64,000 nucleotides of DNA from Isosphaera pallida ATCC 43644 (GCF_000186345.1 NC_014962.1:930001-994000); one strand, 5' to 3'. Positions 33,927 to 43,315 are shown, counted from the stretch's first letter. Made by a program: numbers and translations. Notes: generated by a model from the sequence alone, not told the origin.

Positions 33927-36923
33927 TCAAGTTTGAACACGGGGGCGAGTCAGACGTTCATGCAAACGTTTGAGGGCGGAGGCAGGCGACTCGAACCGCA
34001 AGGTCTCCCCTGGCGGGTTCAAGCCGCCACCGGGTTCGATCCAGGCTGCGGCGAAAGGGGAGAGGGGTTGATGCTGCAAGGTCCGACGCATCACCCGGGG
34101 CCGTTGTTCCAACCAGGCGCGGGCGGTGGGAAGGTCAAGCACCTCCTCCAGGGCTTCGCGCTGAGCTTCACGGATGAGAGGATGTCGAGGCGCGGCGGCC
34201 TTCACCACGGGATAGAGCTTCGTGGCGGCCCAGCGGGTGCCGCCGACGCGAACCGACCCCCCTCCGCGGGTATTGCGGGTTTGGGACTCGTGGCGCTTGA
34301 GAATCATCAGACCGACCGCGGCGGCGTGGCGGAACCGTTGAGCGACCAGTTCGCCCCGATCCAACCCGGTCAGAACCGCTTGCTCTAAGCCTTCCGGGTC
34401 GAGCAATTCGTTCCAATCCGGTTCGGGGGGATCTTCGTCGGGGGGGAGGGCCGCGGGCACTCGCAACGCCCAGCCGAGATCGGCGGCGGTCAAACCCAGG
34501 TCGCGGCGCAACCGCCTCCCCCAACGCGCTGCGACCGCCCGCCCCAAGGTCTCACAGGCCGCGCGTCCCAACGGGGCGTGGAAGACCCAGAGACGGCCAG
34601 AGCCGCTGTTGGTCAATTCGCCGGACCAATCTTCAAGTGGTCCATCCTCGATGAGAACACTGTCGGACTCGGGGACCACCGAACAACGCTCTTGGGCTTC
34701 GATCAGGGCGCGGAGGGTTTCGACCGCGTCGGGTTCGTCGTGTTGGAATTCAGCGCGGAGCCATTGGGCCAGATCGTCCGGGCTGCCTCGGAGCAGGTCG
34801 CGGACCTGAACGCGGGTTGCGAAGACCTCCTTTGCTAATTGGCGACTGAGGCTCAAGCGGTCGCTGGTCCAGCGGGGCAGGTTGGGTTCGCCGCCCGTGG
34901 CCCGCGCCAGCAGAATTCCCCCCTCCTCGCCTCGGACCACCTCCAAGGCGCGTCCATCCAGAACGAAACGATCGCCTCGGCTCAAACGTTCGGCGTAAAC
35001 GGCTTCGAGCGTTCCTAATTCGACTCCGTCCACTAGGACGCGAATCGTCTCCTCGGCGTGAATGGTGCCGACATTCATGCGAAACCAACGAAGAATCCGA
35101 CCGCTTTTGGCCCCGAAACTCCCGTGAGCCTTCCAGATTCGAGGACCGCTCCAGCGGGGGTTGGCTCCGGGTTCCGGCTCGAAAGCGGAGGCGGGGGCGG
35201 ACGATTCGCCCGCCAGATAGCTCAGACAGTCGAGGAAATCCTCCCGCGAGAGCGTGGAAGTGGGGTCCGCCCGTCGGATCAGTTCATAAGCGCGCTCCAC
35301 CTCCCACTCGCCGGCACAGGCCATGCCGACTAGGTGTTGGCAGACCACATCCAGCGGGACTCTCGGAACGGCGATTGGTTCAATGCGTCCCTCACGGGCG
35401 GCGCGGGCGGTCACTAGGGCGGACAGAAGCTCTGCCGGTCCCACCGTGACAATGAGGCCCCTTGGGGTCGCTTCGATGGAGTGACCCGCGCGGCCCACCC
35501 GTTGCAAACAACGCTGGACCGAGTCGGGCGGTCCCACCAGCACCGTTAAGTCGGCGGTGCCCAGATCGACTCCCAGTTCCAGACTGGTGGAGGTCACGAC
35601 CGCGCGAAGCTGACCGGTCTTGAGCCGGTGTTCCACCTCGCGCCGACGGGTCGCGTCCAGGGCGGAATGGTGAACGGCGACCAGCTCGGTGACCTTGTCT
35701 GCGACCAGATCGCCTGGGTGACCTTGGGGCGGGGCCGAGACGGCTCGAACAAGGCGCGAATGCTCAATTTTGAGGCGAGCGTTCAATTGAACGCGAGAGG
35801 CGACTTGGTGATCACACAAGCGGTTGCCAATGAGATCGCCGGCGTTGCCGATATAAGGTGTAGGGACATTGGAATGAAAACGTGCGCGGAGGTCGTGAGT
35901 CAATCGTTCGGCGAATGCGCGGGTGTTTGCGAAGATGACCGTGGACCGGTTGGCCCGGATTTCTTGCTCCAGCCGCGCCAACAACCGACGATACGACAGG
36001 CCGCGATGGAATCCCTCGTCGGCCCGGAGCAGGTTGACGACCCGGAGTTCCGGGGTGCGGTCAGGTAAACGGATCGATGAGTTCGCTTGAACGATCGCGT
36101 TGTTGAGTTCGGTTTGGGCTGCGGCGGCGACTGGGGTTTGGGGGTCAGGGGCGAGGTTCGAATCGGTTTGGGGATCGTCGCGGACTGGGTTCCAAGCGTC
36201 GAGAACCACGCAACCGCGGGTGGGTCCGACCAGGTAGCGGGCTATCCGTTGCGCGGGCCGACAGGTGGCCGACAGACCGATCCGTGTCGGGTCGGTCGTG
36301 GCGAGGTCGGCCAGACGTTCCAGACTGAGCATTAGGTCCACCCCGCGTTTGGTGGGAGCCAGCGCGTGGATTTCATCGACGATGATCGTCTCGACCGCGG
36401 CGAAGTGGTCGCGCCAATCGGCCTGGCTGAGCATCAGGGCGAGGCTTTCGGGGGTGGTGACCAAAAGATGGGGGGGACGATCGCGCAGCTTGCGGCGCTG
36501 GTGGGCGGTGGTGTCGCTGGTGCGGGTAGCGACGCGGAGGAACTGGTCGGGTCGGTCATAGCCTAGACGGCGGGCCAGTCCTTCAAGGGGAGCCTGAAGG
36601 TTGCGCTCTACGTCGTAACCCAGACTTCGCAGGGGGGAGACGTAAACGCATCGAAGACCGTCGGCGACCGGCTCGGGAGGTCGCGCGTGGTTGGCGAGCC
36701 GATCAAGGACGCCGAGAAACGCCGACAGGGTCTTGCCAGTGCCGGTGGGGGCCAGCACCAAGGCGTGGCGATGTTGGGCGACCACCGGCCAGGTCAGACG
36801 TTGCGGAGGAGTTGGCCCCTGGGGAAAGGTGGCGCGGAACCAATCCCGAGTCGCCGGGTGGCTCAGACCTGCCAGTGGGTCGTCCGCGGCGCGGTTGGAG
36901 GAGCGTGGGGCGCGTCGCGTCAT
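33927..36923 (-). CDS. Lhr-type DEAD/DEAH-box helicase
   Basis: Large helicase-related superfamily 2 ATPase of 998 residues from ATG 36923 (a TTG at 36962 is an alternative). Motif I is APTGTGKT (58-65), motif II DEIH (183-186), motif III LSAT (217-220) and motif VI QRVGRAGH. The C-terminal 450 residues form the Lhr core winged-helix/DUF4930-like region typical of Lhr proteins. Lhr helicases translocate 3' to 5' on DNA and DNA:RNA hybrids, and in some bacteria act in DNA repair. A lineage-specific insertion (about 240-290) separates the two RecA folds. It is monocistronic. Confidence 0.92.
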   Translation of the reverse strand: MTRRAPRSSNRAADDPLAGLSHPATRDWFRATFPQGPTPPQRLTWPVVAQHRHALVLAPTGTGKTLSAFLGVLDRLANHARPPEPVADGLRCVYVSPLRSLGYDVERNLQAPLEGLARRLGYDRPDQFLRVATRTSDTTAHQRRKLRDRPPHLLVTTPESLALMLSQADWRDHFAAVETIIVDEIHALAPTKRGVDLMLSLERLADLATTDPTRIGLSATCRPAQRIARYLVGPTRGCVVLDAWNPVRDDPQTDSNLAPDPQTPVAAAAQTELNNAIVQANSSIRLPDRTPELRVVNLLRADEGFHRGLSYRRLLARLEQEIRANRSTVIFANTRAFAERLTHDLRARFHSNVPTPYIGNAGDLIGNRLCDHQVASRVQLNARLKIEHSRLVRAVSAPPQGHPGDLVADKVTELVAVHHSALDATRRREVEHRLKTGQLRAVVTSTSLELGVDLGTADLTVLVGPPDSVQRCLQRVGRAGHSIEATPRGLIVTVGPAELLSALVTARAAREGRIEPIAVPRVPLDVVCQHLVGMACAGEWEVERAYELIRRADPTSTLSREDFLDCLSYLAGESSAPASAFEPEPGANPRWSGPRIWKAHGSFGAKSGRILRWFRMNVGTIHAEETIRVLVDGVELGTLEAVYAERLSRGDRFVLDGRALEVVRGEEGGILLARATGGEPNLPRWTSDRLSLSRQLAKEVFATRVQVRDLLRGSPDDLAQWLRAEFQHDEPDAVETLRALIEAQERCSVVPESDSVLIEDGPLEDWSGELTNSGSGRLWVFHAPLGRAACETLGRAVAARWGRRLRRDLGLTAADLGWALRVPAALPPDEDPPEPDWNELLDPEGLEQAVLTGLDRGELVAQRFRHAAAVGLMILKRHESQTRNTRGGGSVRVGGTRWAATKLYPVVKAAAPRHPLIREAQREALEEVLDLPTARAWLEQRPRVMRRTLQHQPLSPFAAAWIEPGGGLNPPGETLRFESPASALKRLHERLTRPRVQT

Positions 36924-37124
36924 CGTGGGGAGTGTCCAGCGTGAGGAACCGACGCCCCGCAAGCCAACGGGACGGCCAAAATCCTCTCGCGGCTCACGTC
37001 AAGATGACGTCACGCGAGCCGGAGAAGAGAGGAGTGCCTGGAGTTTAGACGCGCGACCCGCCAACGTCATCCCGCGGCGTTCGCCAAGCGGAGTGAGATG
37101 AGTCCCCTTGAAGTGGTTTGCGGT

Positions 37125-37427
37125 TCAACCAGCGTGGGGCAGCTGGAAGTCTGGGCCATCGGCCAATTGGTGGCAGTCACGACAAAGGTAGATGACCTCA
37201 AGGGGCTGGTGATGGTCCCAGTGATGACGCTCCAGACGTTGACGACGACGGCACCACTCGCAACGTTCAGGACGTTGCAAGAGGCCAAGGGCCTCGGCGA
37301 GCGAGGCGGCGTAACGCGAGGCTCGGGTCCGGATGCGTCGCGGACGCGTAGGGTCGCGGGCCACTTCAATTTGTCGATGTAAGCGGGCGAGTTTGGCGTG
37401 CTGGCGAAAGCGACGGACTCGCTTCAT
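37125..37427 (-). CDS. Small HNH-like zinc protein
   Basis: 100 residues from ATG 37427, highly basic in the first half (MKRVRRFRQHAKLARLHRQ). The C-terminal half has two Cys pairs and His residues: Cys56/Cys59 in CEWC, His68, His69, His72 and His73 in HHWDHH, and Cys82, Cys85, His86 in LCRDCHQLAD. This is the arrangement of compact HNH nucleases or zinc-finger HNH proteins. No Shine-Dalgarno is obvious. The frame stays open upstream through the repeat pair at 37522-37629, but that sequence has no coding character. It may be a degenerate endonuclease remnant. Confidence 0.65.
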   Translation of the reverse strand: MKRVRRFRQHAKLARLHRQIEVARDPTRPRRIRTRASRYAASLAEALGLLQRPERCEWCRRRQRLERHHWDHHQPLEVIYLCRDCHQLADGPDFQLPHAG

Positions 37428-37521
37428 GGGCCGTGGCTCCTCGGGTCGTGCGAGGTGGGCGAGCAGGCTAAGCGGCGAGACGTGGCGACATGAGACGGGA
37501 GATGTTGAACGGACGAACGAA

Positions 37522-37629
37522 ATTTTTCCGGGGCATTGGCCACCAGGAAACTTGCACATCGCGGCTGGTGCCAATCGCCACAGCATCCAGCGGGGTTTCC
37601 CACGGCGTCGGCCACTAGGAAACTTGCAC
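37522..37629 (-). repeat. CRISPR-like repeat pair (36-bp repeats, 36-bp spacer)
   Basis: Two 36-base direct repeats, 37594-37629 and 37522-37557, are identical at 28 of 36 positions and separated by exactly 36 bases (37558-37593). Read on the minus strand, both begin GTGCAAGTTTCCT; the first has GTTTCC / GGAAAC ends, a palindrome typical of CRISPR repeats. The mismatches cluster in the 3' half of the second copy, as in a decaying last repeat. No third copy was seen at the expected next positions, and there are no cas genes in the window. It could also be a regulatory direct repeat for the HNH gene. Confidence 0.35.
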
Positions 37630-37811
37630 CCCTCCTTGTACCGGCTTTCTTCTGGGAGGATACACCGTAAACTAAAGACGCGCCCCTGGTGAGCGATCAA
37701 AACGTCGCGCCAAACCACGCCACGTTTCGATCTCGCCTCCTCCAAACTCCTCGTCGAAAGCGGGTTGGACGCGACCAGGTGATGGTCGAACCTCACGGAG
37801 CCCTCCCCTCC

Positions 37812-39038
37812 ATGAACGACGCCTTCCTCTCCCGTTCCTGCCCCAGCGCGGCGGGTCGCCGCGCATTTCTGGCCGCGTCGCTGGGGTTGGGCGCGACGTT
37901 GAGCTTGCCGGGTCGTTTGGCGTGGGCCTCGGCGCGTCTTTCACGCGCCACTGCCGACGAAGAGGTGATTCCGCCCGGCTTGATCCCGCGTCAGGTCACG
38001 CCGCCCAACTACGAGACGCCGCTTGAGGAGTTGGGGCGTCCCTGGTTAACGCCAGCCGACCGGCTTTTCATCCGCAGTCACTTCGCCATTCCTCGGGTGG
38101 ACCCGTCCTCCTGGCGTTTGATTGTGGGGGGACGGGCCGCCACGACGCACGCGTTGTCTCTGGAAGACCTACAGGCGATGCCGCAAACCAAGGTGGTCGC
38201 GGTCATTGAGTGTTCAGGCAATGGGCGGATCTACATGGACCCCCCGCCTAATGGGGTGTTGTGGCATCACGGAGCCGTGGGCAACGCCGAATGGGAAGGG
38301 GTGTCGCTCCAAAGGCTCATCGACCTAGCCGGTCCATTGCGGGATTCCCGTCATCTAGTGGTCAGTTGCTTAGATGAGGATCGCACTAAGCCCGCGTATC
38401 CCGACTTCACCCGTAGTCTGCCTAACCGTCGGGATTTGATGGAGCGGACGATCTTGGCGCTGAAGCTCAACGGCGCGCCGTTGCCACCGGCTCACGGGTT
38501 CCCCGCGCGTTTGGTGGTGCCCGGCTGGGTGGGCAACCACTGGCTCAAGTGGGTGAGTCGTCTAGAATTGTCCCGCGACGAAGCGTCCAGCGTGGCGATG
38601 CGAGATGACTATCGGGTGCCCGATCCTCCAATCCGGCCGGGAGATCCGATCGACCCTCGAACCATGCGGATGATCGAGTCGATCCAGGTCAAGTCGCTCA
38701 TCACTTTCCCCACTGCCCAGGCGAAGCTGGAGCGGGGCGAGATTCGCATCACCGGGGTCGCCTATGCCGGGGAAACCCCGGTCGAGCGGGTCGAAGTGCA
38801 GCTAGCGGGCGACTCCCAATGGAGGACCGCCCAGCTGGATCCCCAGCCCAAGCAATACGCCTCCCCCTACGCCTGGTTCACCTGGTCGATCCCCTGGACT
38901 TTTGACCGCGCCGGAACCCACGTGATTCGCGCCCGCGCCACCGACCGCGACGGCGTTACTCAGCCTGAACGCGCAGTCTGGAATCCCAAAGGATACCGCT
39001 GGAATGGCATCCATCAGGTTCAAGTGACGGTCACCTGA
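37812..39038 (+). CDS. Tat-exported molybdopterin-dependent oxidoreductase (sulfite oxidase family)
   Basis: 408 residues from ATG 37812. A twin-arginine signal (AAGRRAFLAASLGLGATL) predicts export of the folded cofactor-bound protein. The molybdopterin domain has the cofactor-ligating Cys134 in VIECSGNGRIYM, plus GNAEWEGVSLQRLI and VVPGWVGNHWLKWV. The C-terminal Mo-co dimerisation domain contains KSLITFP, GEIRITGVAYAG and WNPKGYRWN. There is no haem domain, so the electron partner is separate. It fits the YedY/SorA/sulfite dehydrogenase branch; the exact substrate is uncertain. The same frame opens at 37689, without similarity. Confidence 0.9.
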   Translation: MNDAFLSRSCPSAAGRRAFLAASLGLGATLSLPGRLAWASARLSRATADEEVIPPGLIPRQVTPPNYETPLEELGRPWLTPADRLFIRSHFAIPRVDPSSWRLIVGGRAATTHALSLEDLQAMPQTKVVAVIECSGNGRIYMDPPPNGVLWHHGAVGNAEWEGVSLQRLIDLAGPLRDSRHLVVSCLDEDRTKPAYPDFTRSLPNRRDLMERTILALKLNGAPLPPAHGFPARLVVPGWVGNHWLKWVSRLELSRDEASSVAMRDDYRVPDPPIRPGDPIDPRTMRMIESIQVKSLITFPTAQAKLERGEIRITGVAYAGETPVERVEVQLAGDSQWRTAQLDPQPKQYASPYAWFTWSIPWTFDRAGTHVIRARATDRDGVTQPERAVWNPKGYRWNGIHQVQVTVT

Positions 39039-39128
39039 GGTGAACCGTTTTACGCCAGACGAGTGATTGTTCCGGCCGTCCCGATTCGATTGCAGTCCTT
39101 ATTGTCGGATTGGAAGATTGGCGATTGA

Positions 39129-40322
39129 ATGTCTTTTGTTGGAGTCAAACCCATCGTGCGCGTGACGCTGGTCACCGAGACCTTCTTTCCTCAAATCAAC
39201 GGTGTCTCGCGGACGCTGGGCAAGCTGGTGGATCATCTGAGAAGCGTAGGCGACACGGTCCAGGTCATCCACCCAGATTATGGTGCGCCGCCGGCTTCGC
39301 CGTGGGATGTGACCCTCAAGGCGGTGCCCTTGCCGTTTTACAAGGAAGTCGTGGTGCCGTTGCCACCCTTCGGTAAGGTCGATCGGGCGGTGCGGGAGTT
39401 TCGGCCCGATCTCATCCACATCGCCACTGAAGCGACCCTGGGACTGCACGCCTTGCTCGCCTCGCGTCGCTGGGGCGCTCCGGTGGTGTCGAGTTTTCAT
39501 ACCAACTTCGATCAATACACGTCGCACTACCGATTGGGGTTCATCGAGCCATTTGTGCGGCGGTATCTGCGTTGGTTTCACAATCGCACCCGCGCGACCT
39601 TCGTTCCTACGCCGGGACTCCGACGCAAGCTGGAGGCGATGGGATTCGAGCGGTTGCACGTTTGGCCTCGGGGGGTGGATGCGTGTCTGTTTCGCCCCGA
39701 TCGGCCCCATCGGGAGACAATCCGAACCCAACTGGGATTCGGGCCGGAGACGGTGGTGGTGGGCCACGTGGGGCGTCTCGCGCCGGAGAAGAACTGCGGT
39801 TATCTCGCCGAGGCGCTGGAGATTTTGGGCCGTCACCATCCCGAAGTGGGCTATCTGGTGGTGGGGGATGGGCCGATCCGCGCGGAACTGGAGCGCAACC
39901 TGGGGCCGCGGGGACGATTCGTGGGGTTTCGCACTGGCGAAGACTTGGCCGACCATTACGCTGCGTGTGACCTGTTTGCCTTCGCCGGTCTGACCGAGAC
40001 CTTCGGCAACGTCTTGATGGAGGCGATGGCCAGCGGTCTTCCCGTGGTGGCGTTGGCCGTTGGCGGTCCTGCCGACGTGGTTCAAGACGGGATCACTGGG
40101 CGGTTGCTCCCCGGCGACACGCCGCCGGAGCGATTCGCAACCGCCTTAGCTCAACTGATCGAGCATCCCGACCAACGCCGACAGTGGGCCAAGCAGGCTC
40201 GCCAATACGCAGAAACCCAGACCTGGTCCGCGATCATGCAGGGGCTTCGCGACCACTACCTCAGGGTGTGCGCCGAGAGCAGTAACTCGAGTACAGCCGT
40301 TGCCAGGACAATGTCGCTGTGA
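39129..40322 (+). CDS. Family 4 glycosyltransferase
   Basis: 397 residues; starts MSFVGVKPIVRVTLVTETFFPQ, with the typical GT4 N-terminus. FHTNFDQYTSHYRLG and the HNRTRATFVPTPGLRRKL block resemble the MgtA/SqdX-type glycolipid synthases. The donor-binding block E-T-F-G-N-V-L-M-E is present in AGLTETFGNVLMEAMASGLPVV, with upstream HVGRLAPEKN. Probable product: a membrane glycolipid or polysaccharide linkage; the donor is not identified. It lies 90 bases after the molybdopterin oxidoreductase. Confidence 0.9.
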   Translation: MSFVGVKPIVRVTLVTETFFPQINGVSRTLGKLVDHLRSVGDTVQVIHPDYGAPPASPWDVTLKAVPLPFYKEVVVPLPPFGKVDRAVREFRPDLIHIATEATLGLHALLASRRWGAPVVSSFHTNFDQYTSHYRLGFIEPFVRRYLRWFHNRTRATFVPTPGLRRKLEAMGFERLHVWPRGVDACLFRPDRPHRETIRTQLGFGPETVVVGHVGRLAPEKNCGYLAEALEILGRHHPEVGYLVVGDGPIRAELERNLGPRGRFVGFRTGEDLADHYAACDLFAFAGLTETFGNVLMEAMASGLPVVALAVGGPADVVQDGITGRLLPGDTPPERFATALAQLIEHPDQRRQWAKQARQYAETQTWSAIMQGLRDHYLRVCAESSNSSTAVARTMSL

Positions 40323-40948
40323 CATGGCGGAGGGATCACGGGCAATCTGACGATTGAAGCGGTTGGAATCGCGTGAACCGTCAGGCAATCGCCCTCCTGT
40401 TCTTGCGAACACGCATTTTATCGGGAAGAGTTGAAGGTTGAGAGGGCCGATTGCCGAAATTTCGGTCTGGTCAACCGCGCCGATTCCCTGTAAACGAGGT
40501 TCGCCATCGTGAACGAGCCTGGACGTCTTCCCACTCCCCGCCCACCGGGTCGTTGGAACCGGGAACTGGTTCAGCCTCGGCACACGCTGGCCACGTGGAC
40601 CGACCAGTGGGTCGTCCGCGTGTCGCGGCCCCTCATGGTGGAGGGTTGCCGGATCGGTTCGTCGTCACGGATCGACGCGAATCGGTTCACCCAAGGAAGG
40701 GTTGCGGGTTGCTGCTTCTTTGCCGCACGACGTTCGACGAGCTCGCGGTTCATTCCTTCGGTGCGGTCGGTTCGACGGGACGAGGACGGCTCACCCGTTG
40801 ATCGGCTCCGGCTTCCTTCGCGCTTCGAGTCGAACTCGCTGGGCGGCGCGGGTGAGTTGCGGACAACTTCCACGAGGTTCAGCGATCTCGCGGAGATTCC
40901 CGCCAACTTGTCGTGGTCGCCGTCTCGTCGGAAAGGAGTCCGTGCGGC
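40323..40948 (+). other. Intergenic region without a supported gene
   Basis: 626 bases. A 149-codon open frame on the plus strand (40509-40958) yields an Arg/Ser-rich product without similarity and overlaps the next gene's start, so it was not called. Nothing else was seen apart from an AAGGAG Shine-Dalgarno for the next gene at about 40933. Confidence 0.4.
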
Positions 40949-42760
40949 ATGTCGCTGACCACTGCTTTCGCCCTCGCATTGGGACTAATTCTGGCCGATC
41001 CCGGCCAAACCGTCGCCAACCTTGCCGCGGATTCGGAGCAGAGTCTCGATCGCTCCCGATCCGCCTCCTCGCTGGATGCGCCGATCCTTCTGAATTTTCA
41101 TTCGGCGCGGTGCGGCCCATGTCTTCAAGTTCGTCCTGAAATTCAGCGTCTTGTGAACAACCGTTACCCGGTTCGTTCCATCGAGATTGGCGAACATCCC
41201 GAATGGGCCCGACGGTTTGGCGTGGAAAGCGTGCCCACCTTCATTGTGGTGACGCCTGAGGGGCGGGAGCTTGGTCGGACTTCTGGTTATCAACCGGCCG
41301 AGCGCTTGGCCGCGTTTTATCGTGCGGCTCGCAAGGAGTGGAGCGAGCGTCAAGCGCTCATTGAGCGACGCGGATCCGACGACGAGTTGGAGCACGCCCC
41401 GGCCACGCCGCGCAACCAAAGCGACCGTCCAAGGGTGGTGCCCATTTCCAACGAGACGGCGATTGTCCAGACCGGTCCGGATCCGGCCTCTGAGTCGTCG
41501 AGCGGTAACGCCGCCTCGTCGTTCCGCAATCCCAAGCCCTGGCAGACCGTGGTGCGGATCCAGGTCCACATTCCAGCCGGTCCTGGTACGCCCGCGGCGG
41601 TGGGCAACGGGTCGGGAACGATCATTCACTCCGACGATGACGAGGCGATCATTCTGACCTGTGCCCACATTTTCGAGTTGGAGGGTGGGCGTCGCCAACG
41701 GTTTGTGAAACCATCCCAGTTTCCCTACCCAATTACAGTCGATTTGTTTGACGGTGTGTTGCACGGCCTGAATCCGGCCCAGGTTCATAAAACGCAGACC
41801 CTTCCCGGCGAGGTCATCGACTACGAGCCGACTAAAGATGTGGGTCTGGTTCGGATTCGTCCCAAAAGGCGGTTGCCCGCCTCCCGCGTGGTTCCCAAGA
41901 CTTGGGTTCCCACAGTCAATCAAGAGATGATTACGGTTGGCTGTTCCGAAGGCAACGACGCCACGGCGTGGTCCACCTCGATTCGCTCGACCAAATCGCC
42001 CCGCTTCCCGGACAATCCGTTGTACGAGGGCCTGATTTGTCAACATGCCCCCCGTCAGGGACGTTCTGGCGGCGGCTTGTTTACCTTAGACGGCTTCGTG
42101 GCCGGCGTCTGTGACTTCGCTGAGTACCAGGGGAACGTGGGCTTCTACGCCACGCCGCGGTCAATCCACATGATTCTCGATCGCAACAACCTCTCTCATC
42201 TTTACAAGACGCTGGAGTTCGACGCGCCTCTGCAACTTGCCGGCAACACGCCAGGTTCGCGCGATGTTCCACAGTCGGAACATCGTCGAGCCCGCGCCAA
42301 TCGTCCCGACACGTTCGAGGTGTCGATCCCCTCGCCAGAACTGCTGGGGATCGCGGCCCCTCGTTTGGAGCAAGAGCGCGATCCGTTCGTGCCCGATCGC
42401 CGTCCTCTGCGAATCGCGGCGAACGACCGCACGCGGGAACGTCTCGACGAGCGACCGGAGCGCGAATCGGAGTGGCGCGTGATCGGGCCTGAGGATTCGC
42501 CGGAACGGTTGAATCGCGCGGGAACCTACGCCACCGACATGACCTTGGACTCGTCGGCAGTGGCCCCACCTCTTCCCTCGGCTCCTCGTCCACCCCGACG
42601 TTGGGAGGTGGATGACTCCATATTTGATTCCCCGGCGATTCCCGAGTCTCGCCGTGAGGAACGTCGTTCGAGCCGTAAAGCGTCTCGCATCGAGTTGCCT
42701 CCCTCGATTGAGGATGACTGGAAGCCCGCTCCGGTTCCTTGGCCCGGCGGAAGTCGTTGA
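40949..42760 (+). CDS. Thioredoxin/trypsin-like serine protease fusion
   Basis: 603 residues from ATG 40949, with AAGGAG about 10 bases upstream. A signal-like segment (MSLTTAFALALGLILADP) implies export. Residues about 42-130 are a thioredoxin fold with the redox motif Cys55-Gly-Pro-Cys58 and the cis-Pro region VPTFIV. Residues about 200-400 are a chymotrypsin-like protease with His240 in TCAHIF, Asp297 in TKDVGLVRI and Ser373 in GRSGGGL, all three intact. The last 190 residues are Arg/Pro/Ser/Glu-rich and probably disordered. A redox-sensed protease in the periplasm is plausible (inference). It is a single gene, followed by the convergent glnB. Confidence 0.88.
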   Translation: MSLTTAFALALGLILADPGQTVANLAADSEQSLDRSRSASSLDAPILLNFHSARCGPCLQVRPEIQRLVNNRYPVRSIEIGEHPEWARRFGVESVPTFIVVTPEGRELGRTSGYQPAERLAAFYRAARKEWSERQALIERRGSDDELEHAPATPRNQSDRPRVVPISNETAIVQTGPDPASESSSGNAASSFRNPKPWQTVVRIQVHIPAGPGTPAAVGNGSGTIIHSDDDEAIILTCAHIFELEGGRRQRFVKPSQFPYPITVDLFDGVLHGLNPAQVHKTQTLPGEVIDYEPTKDVGLVRIRPKRRLPASRVVPKTWVPTVNQEMITVGCSEGNDATAWSTSIRSTKSPRFPDNPLYEGLICQHAPRQGRSGGGLFTLDGFVAGVCDFAEYQGNVGFYATPRSIHMILDRNNLSHLYKTLEFDAPLQLAGNTPGSRDVPQSEHRRARANRPDTFEVSIPSPELLGIAAPRLEQERDPFVPDRRPLRIAANDRTRERLDERPERESEWRVIGPEDSPERLNRAGTYATDMTLDSSAVAPPLPSAPRPPRRWEVDDSIFDSPAIPESRREERRSSRKASRIELPPSIEDDWKPAPVPWPGGSR

Positions 42761-42967
42761 ATCGCTTGGAGTCGTGAATCGCGGAACGATTTGCTTGACT
42801 TGCAAACGTTGAGTGGTTCCAGAGAGAAAAAATGTCCTTCAACACTCCCCTTCGGAGTTTCCGAGATCAAACATCCCGGCGACTTCGGAGGGGGTTGATT
42901 TTGGTTTGAGGTTGGGTTCCTTGTTTGGGTTGGACTTGGATGATGGGCCCTGTTTTGTTGACAGAGC

Positions 42968-43315
42968 CTAGATGGCTTCGGGACCGCGTTCGCCGGTACG
43001 GATACGGATGCAATCCTCCAGAGGAAGGATAAAGATTTTGCCGTCACCGATCTTGCCGTCGGGACCGGAACGACCAGCCTCGATGATCGCGTTGACGGTC
43101 GGTTCGACGAAATCCTCGTTGACAGCGATCTGGAGTTCCACCTTGCGCAACAGGTTGATTTGCACTTCCTGACCGCGGTAGACCTCAGTGTAGCCCTTCT
43201 GGCGTCCAAAACCTTGAACATCCATGACGGTCATGCGAAAGACCTCGACTTTCGAAAGGGCTTCCTTGACCGCGTCGAGTTTGGAGGGCTGGATGATGGC
43301 GATGATGAGTTTCAT
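42968..43315 (-). CDS. glnB: PII nitrogen regulatory protein lacking Tyr51
   Basis: 115-residue trimeric PII protein that senses ATP/ADP and 2-oxoglutarate. MKLIIAIIQPSKLDAVKEAL and the T-loop region GFGRQKGYTEVYRGQEV are typical, as is the C-terminal GKIFILPLEDCIRIRTGERG. The residue at position 51, normally a Tyr that GlnD uridylylates, is Val, and position 49 (phospho-Ser in cyanobacteria) is Gln; Tyr46 is retained. This PII therefore cannot be controlled by the classical covalent modification at Tyr51. It lies 230 bases downstream of the glutamine synthetase gene on the same strand. No ammonium transporter gene is adjacent. Confidence 0.96.
   Translation of the reverse strand: MKLIIAIIQPSKLDAVKEALSKVEVFRMTVMDVQGFGRQKGYTEVYRGQEVQINLLRKVELQIAVNEDFVEPTVNAIIEAGRSGPDGKIGDGKIFILPLEDCIRIRTGERGPEAI

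Noticed and set aside
40509-40958. 149-codon plus-strand open frame upstream of the thioredoxin/protease gene
   Set aside because: Arg/Ser-rich without family similarity, and it overlaps the well-supported ATG of the next gene; likely a high-GC chance frame.
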